Positions 60,349 through 64,000 of a stretch of DNA of 64,000 bases are shown here, piece after piece. Below the pieces are notes generated by a model, which made no database searches, had not been told where the DNA came from, and saw only the letters and a list, made by a program, of their open reading frames with translations. A program made the translations under genes and the position numbers. Origin of the DNA: Clostridiaceae bacterium (GTDB lineage Bacteria; Bacillota; Clostridia; Lachnospirales; Lachnospiraceae); the NCBI GenBank assembly GCA_910575435.1, contig CAJTGI010000001.1:471093-535092 (forward strand). Reading direction: 5' to 3'. The number at the start of each line of letters is the position of its first letter. Position 1 is the first letter of the stretch.

Positions 60349-61041
60349 TCATTCCATTTCCCCCAGCTTATATCCTATTCCCCAGACCGTCACCACATAC
60401 TGGGGATTTTGGGGATCATCCTCAATTTTTGCCCGGAGCCTGCTCATCTGCACATTGACAGCATTCTCATCCCCATAATACCCATCATTCCAGATGATGG
60501 AATAAATCTGCTCCTTGGTGTAAACCCTTTTCGGATGTTTCATCAAAAGTTTTAGAATCTCAAATTCTCTGGCAGTCAGCGATATCTTATCTCCATGTTT
60601 CATCACAGAATATTCCTCTGTATTCATTGTGAGATCACCTACGGAATAAGTTTGCTTTTCCTCCCCAGCCCCAGACGCATACTTCGTATTCCTCCTGATA
60701 TTCGCCTTGATCCTCGCCAGCACCTCCGCTATGGAAAAGGGCTTCGTGATATAGTCATCCGCCCCCAGCCCCAAGCCTAGCGTCTTATCAGAATCTGTAT
60801 CCTTGGCAGAAATGATTATGACGGGTACTGTGCTTCTCTGCCTGATCACCTTCATCACTTCCATCCCATCCATTTTAGGTATCATCAGGTCAAGCAGCAC
60901 CAGGCTGTACTCTCCCGCAAAAAATTTCTCACAGCCACTCTCCCCATCGTAAGCCGTCACCACCTCAAATTCCTCCGACATCAAGAAATTCTTCAGCATG
61001 TCACTGATCTCTATATCATCCTCTATCAGCAAAATTTTCAT
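60349..61041 (-). CDS. OmpR/PhoB-family response regulator of the BcrAB-like operon
   Basis: 230 residues. Receiver: LLIEDDIEISDM, phospho-Asp in LVLLDLMIPKMDG (about 51), IISAKD, ITKPFS; winged helix: LTAREFEILKLLMKHPKRVY, NVQMSRLRAKIED, VWGIGYKLG. First gene of a four-gene operon with the kinase, ATPase and permease. Start ATG 61041 follows AAGGAG (10 nt). The stop and start of kinase are 15 bp apart. Confidence 0.93.
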   Translation of the reverse strand: MKILLIEDDIEISDMLKNFLMSEEFEVVTAYDGESGCEKFFAGEYSLVLLDLMIPKMDGMEVMKVIRQRSTVPVIIISAKDTDSDKTLGLGLGADDYITKPFSIAEVLARIKANIRRNTKYASGAGEEKQTYSVGDLTMNTEEYSVMKHGDKISLTAREFEILKLLMKHPKRVYTKEQIYSIIWNDGYYGDENAVNVQMSRLRAKIEDDPQNPQYVVTVWGIGYKLGEME

Positions 61042-61079
61042 ATTATCCCCGCTCCTTCCCCACATCATAACACGTTGCC

Positions 61080-61586
61080 TCATTCAGTGGAAATCTTTGG
61101 AAATTTCTCACTCCATTCTTCCACCAGCCTCTCCAAATTCCATGCCGCATTGGCAGGGCTAGTGGAGGGCAATTCCACCGCTGGCATCCCGGTAATCGGC
61201 TGCAGATATTTCCGATACAGTTTTCCCGCCGTCCTGCCATTGGCATAGATGCGCTCAATCCGGCTATTTCCCATCACTCTCTCAATATCCACAGGCTCCA
61301 CGTTCTTGATGCTGCTATCGCTGGAGCCAATGATATCGCAACTGGCAATCACATCCCAGATAGCAATTCCATGCTTCAGCAACACAGCCTTCTTTTCCCC
61401 AATCTCCCGGGGCAGTTTTTCTCCCGTTATCTGGGCCAATACCTTCCAGAAACGATTTCTGGGATGTCCATAATAAAAGCCCTCCTCCCTAGACTTCACC
61501 GAAGGAAGGCTTCCCAAAATCAATACTCTGGATCTTTCATCAAACACTGGGGCAAAACTGTGTGTAATATGCTCGTATTTTCCCAT
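61080..61586 (-). CDS. Mug-type DNA-deoxyinosine/uracil glycosylase (TIGR04274-like)
   Basis: 168 residues. Uracil-DNA-glycosylase superfamily: N-terminal HSFAPVFDERSRVLILGSLP, the active-site region SREEGFYYGHPRNRFWKVLA, and the C-terminal LPSTSPANAAWNLERLVEEW (intercalation-loop and Ser/Thr motif). It matches the hypoxanthine-DNA glycosylase group TIGR04274. It removes deaminated bases in base-excision repair. 39 bp upstream of the response regulator gene start on the same strand, but unlikely to share function. Confidence 0.88.
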   Translation of the reverse strand: MGKYEHITHSFAPVFDERSRVLILGSLPSVKSREEGFYYGHPRNRFWKVLAQITGEKLPREIGEKKAVLLKHGIAIWDVIASCDIIGSSDSSIKNVEPVDIERVMGNSRIERIYANGRTAGKLYRKYLQPITGMPAVELPSTSPANAAWNLERLVEEWSEKFPKISTE

Positions 61587-61676
61587 AACTTTCCTCTTTT
61601 CACTTTCATTTATTGACTATCATCTTATCTCCCACACACCTTGGACCTTTGCTATAGCCACGATTCCAAGCAAATT

Positions 61677-62771
61677 CTACAACGGACTAATATCTATCAC
61701 CACATATTCCGAAAAGGCAGCCGTCTTAAATGGAATTGCCCAGTCAGAAATGCCAGAACTTACCACAAATGTAGTGTCCTTTCTTTTCTCCATCCCGTAG
61801 GCCCTGTCGTACTGGCCAGATAGCACCCCGGTAATCCCGATGGGAAACATCTGTCCCCCGTGGGTATGTCCCGTCAGGACTAAGTCTACTCCCGACTCAG
61901 CCTGTTCATCAAATGCATTTGGCTGATGATCCAGCACGATCATATATTTAGAGGTATCCAGCCCCTCTACCAGAGATGCCATATCTGCCCGCTCTGCACT
62001 TGAGGCATCCTGTCTGCCAATAATATAGAATCTGTCATCCAACAATACATTTTCATCCTCCAAAATCTTCACCTGATTTTTCTCCAATTCACGGCGCAAA
62101 TCCGCCTCACTAAAATCCCGCTGGTCAAAATACCCCTTGTCGTGATTTCCAAACACATAATACACGCCATAGGTAGTCTTTAAATTCCCCAACGCCCCAC
62201 AACTAGCAACCAAATCCTCTCTAGTAGTATCATCGTCCACATAGTCCCCAGTAATCACCACCACATCTGGATCAGTCTCCTGCACCTCTTTCATGTATTC
62301 CGCAAATCCCTCCCCATCAAAGGTTGCACCCACATGGGAATCGGAAATCTGCACCACGCGAAGTCCTCGCCCTCCCATAGCTTTCTCCGTCTTAACCCCA
62401 TATTCTGTCTGATATACATGATGGCAGTTATACCAGCCCACCGTCAGATACGCCACAGTAATGACAATGGCACAGGCACCCGCGTAATATCTCTTGAAAT
62501 CCTTCCCCCTGATTCTTCTAATGACCAGATTGGCCAAATCGCATAAAAGCCAAAATGCCATCAAATGCAATACGAATAATGTAGTACTCGCAGTCTTAAT
62601 ATAGAAAAACAGAATTATGACAAACACGGGAAGTGCCGCCAAAAGCCAAGATAACTTCTTTCGTTCCTCTCCAATTTTCCTAATCCACTCAAAACGGTGA
62701 AACCTGTTCAGCAGATACACCAGCCCCAAAAGAGCAATGACTAGCAGTAAGATGAATGCAATGATAATCAT
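61677..62771 (-). CDS. Membrane-anchored metallophosphoesterase (YaeI/YkuE type)
   Basis: 364 residues. N-terminal part with four membrane helices (about 2-20, 40-60, 64-85, 95-115), then a calcineurin-like domain with all metal motifs: VVQISDSHVG, VVITGDYVDDD, VFGNHDKG, VLDHQPN, TGHTHGGQMFP. Relatives hydrolyse lipid-linked pyrophosphate (UDP-diacylglucosamine type) or undefined phosphoesters at the membrane. The substrate is open. The ATG at 62771 has no strong ribosome site (GGAATGGGGAC). Confidence 0.9.
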   Translation of the reverse strand: MIIIAFILLLVIALLGLVYLLNRFHRFEWIRKIGEERKKLSWLLAALPVFVIILFFYIKTASTTLFVLHLMAFWLLCDLANLVIRRIRGKDFKRYYAGACAIVITVAYLTVGWYNCHHVYQTEYGVKTEKAMGGRGLRVVQISDSHVGATFDGEGFAEYMKEVQETDPDVVVITGDYVDDDTTREDLVASCGALGNLKTTYGVYYVFGNHDKGYFDQRDFSEADLRRELEKNQVKILEDENVLLDDRFYIIGRQDASSAERADMASLVEGLDTSKYMIVLDHQPNAFDEQAESGVDLVLTGHTHGGQMFPIGITGVLSGQYDRAYGMEKRKDTTFVVSSGISDWAIPFKTAAFSEYVVIDISPL

Positions 62772-62848
62772 ATAAAGTCCCCATTCCTTTCCAAAATCTG
62801 AAACATTAGTGTCTTTTTATCGTCACAATGCTACCATTCAATATGGCA

Positions 62849-63586
62849 TCATGGTATCACATAACGTTCCAATGCCTCCCGGCTCCCCCGGAACACATCC
62901 CTATCTATGCATGCCTCCGCTCCCTCATAGCCAGACATTTTCTCCGTATCCGAATACTGCCAGAATTTCCACTTTCCCCTCTTTCCAAACATGGGATAAT
63001 AGTATACATTCCTAATCCAGAGAGGGTAATCTCTAAAATACTCCCCGATGTATTTATTATGAACCTGATAAGTCGTATAAATAATCGGCTTCATTCCATA
63101 CGTCTCCTCAAGCAATTCCAGCAAAATGCCTAATTCCCTTTTCACATCCCTCACCGATGGGGGATTCTTCTCCTTATCTCCGTAATACTCCACATCCACT
63201 ACCGGACACAGGCATCCCCCCAAATCTCCCACCGTCCGAATAAAATGCTCCCCCTGAGTCTTTCCACTGCTGTCAAAACTAAAAAAATGATATGCCCCCA
63301 CATAGAGCGAAGTCTTTCTGGCCTCCCGCCAATTCCTGGCAAAGCATTCGTCCACAGAAGAGCTGCCCTCCGTCGCCTTAATAAAAGCGAAATCTACGGA
63401 CTGCCTCTCCATCTCTTGCCATTGAATCTCTCCCTGATAATGGGACACATCAATGCCCTGCATCTCATAATGGGATGCCAAAAAAGCATTCAATCCACCA
63501 CTTCGACTCCAGAAAAATAAAAGAACTACAGCGCATGCCACAAATGCCACCGCGGCTATCAACAAAATTTTATTTTTGATATTCAT
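62849..63586 (-). CDS. Glycoside hydrolase family 25 muramidase (lysozyme)
   Basis: 245 residues. N-terminal membrane anchor or signal (ILLIAAVAFVACAVVLLFFW), then a GH25 barrel: GIDVSHYQGEIQW (catalytic Asp46), FAFIKATEGSS, GAYHFFSF, CPVVDVEYYGD (Asp-x-Glu pair), PIIYTTYQVHNKYIG and WKFWQYSDTEKMSGYEGA. It cleaves beta-1,4 bonds of peptidoglycan outside the membrane. It resembles cell-wall enzymes of Firmicutes rather than phage endolysins, which lack this anchor. Start ATG 63586. Confidence 0.93.
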   Translation of the reverse strand: MNIKNKILLIAAVAFVACAVVLLFFWSRSGGLNAFLASHYEMQGIDVSHYQGEIQWQEMERQSVDFAFIKATEGSSSVDECFARNWREARKTSLYVGAYHFFSFDSSGKTQGEHFIRTVGDLGGCLCPVVDVEYYGDKEKNPPSVRDVKRELGILLELLEETYGMKPIIYTTYQVHNKYIGEYFRDYPLWIRNVYYYPMFGKRGKWKFWQYSDTEKMSGYEGAEACIDRDVFRGSREALERYVIP

Positions 63587-63730
63587 TTCTATTAATTCCT
63601 CTGCTTCCCATCCGACAGCCTGCTCCCCATAGGCCTTCCACTATTTTCCATGGCTCTCGAATCCCTGAAAGCAATGAAAAAGTTCACGGAGCCAATCCTG
63701 AACAAAAAATAGCAGTTTTCCCATAAATCA

Positions 63731-63760
63731 AGAAAAAGCATATCCTTTACGATATGCTTT
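63731..63760 (-). terminator. Terminator of the rRNA operon
   Basis: AAAGCATATC/GATATGCTTT, a 10-bp stem with a 6-nt loop followed on the minus strand by TTTCTTG, about 80 bp after the 23S end. Confidence 0.75.
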
Positions 63761-63840
63761 CCTATTTCAATTCCAATACCTTCAAAACTGCATACTGAAC
63801 AATCCCCGCCAGACACCCCTCCGCCTCGAGAGCGCGGCCA

Positions 63841-64000
63841 CTTGGTCAAGCCCTCGACCTATTAGTGACAGTCCGCTCCATGCGTCGCCGCACTTCCACT
63901 CCTGACCTATCCACCTCGTCGTCTCCGAGGGGTCTTACTGGATTCCTCCAGGGAGGTCTCATCTCGAGGGGGGCTTCGCGCTTAGATGCCTTCAGCGCTT
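63841..64000 (-). rRNA. 23S ribosomal RNA, 3' end only
   Basis: The minus strand reads AAGCGCTGAAGGCATCTAAG then CGCGAAGC, ending GGACT(A)AT-like ACTAATAGGTCGAGGGCTTG ACCAAG, the invariant 3' end of bacterial 23S rRNA (domain VI). The gene continues past the right edge of the window. The mature end is placed near 63841. The following 100 bp (minus strand) is spacer with no 5S rRNA before the terminator. Confidence 0.95.

Noticed and set aside
63592..63840. 5S rRNA gene after 23S
   Set aside because: The spacer shows no 5S-like conserved segments and contains a terminator directly; reported only as an absence.

Overview
The window looks like a chromosome segment of a spore-forming, Gram-positive gut anaerobe of the class Clostridia, most probably Lachnospiraceae (genus not determined). 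The evidence is a Spo0A-type regulator, strong AGGAGG-type ribosome sites, families typical of that group (TIGR04086 and DUF1700 membrane proteins, DUF1015, TIGR04274-type glycosylase, YugP protease) and a 23S rRNA end at the right edge. GC content, judged by eye only, is near 50% in the core genes and clearly lower at 13.7-18.6 kb and 36-47 kb.

Layout. 0-13.6 kb: MATE exporter (cut by the window), CorA, MscS overlapping a glycogen-branching-enzyme homologue whose catalytic residues are lost, DUF1015, a HAD-GNAT fusion, a lipoprotein, citrate synthase, a Spo0A paralogue and a Cys-rich protein that may belong to the spore coat. 13.7-18.6 kb: an AT-rich response regulator/kinase/ABC module of the peptide-antibiotic sensing type. 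18.6-28.9 kb: housekeeping (LysR regulator, dtd, polysaccharide deacetylase, PHP phosphatase, tgt-yajC, class II aldolase, patatin, lone trpF). 29.2-33.0 kb: a peptide-use operon (OPT transporter, PqqD-like protein, PepD). 33.2-40.8 kb: signalling proteins (HD-GYP response regulator, lone HPt, PocR-type hybrid kinase), interrupted at 35.5-37.9 kb by decayed mobile DNA (HicAB with a broken toxin gene, frameshifted and truncated genes, integrase tail) ending at a tRNA-Pro gene.

41-49 kb is the most unusual part. It is an accessory island with a duplicated XRE regulator gene, a two-domain SymE-like protein, a small hydrophobic peptide and two unrelated Rpn/PD-(D/E)XK nuclease genes. Each nuclease gene ends in a 12-bp (four-residue) tandem repeat, and each is followed by an extra copy of its own 3' part with a different repeat number. 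In both families a good ribosome site and start codon lie inside the gene just before the repeat. This fits the reported RpnL toxin / RpnS intragenic antitoxin design, here with additional stand-alone antitoxin-like copies.

49-64 kb returns to core and export functions: NUDIX, YugP protease, exonuclease III, ProC, an FtsX-type ABC exporter, an orphan GHKL kinase, a BcrAB-like exporter operon with its own two-component system, a Mug-type glycosylase, a metallophosphoesterase, a GH25 muramidase, and the 3' end of a 23S rRNA gene with no 5S gene after it. Three unrelated genes (start codons at 11343, 47031 and 59130) share a leader element of about 45 bp.
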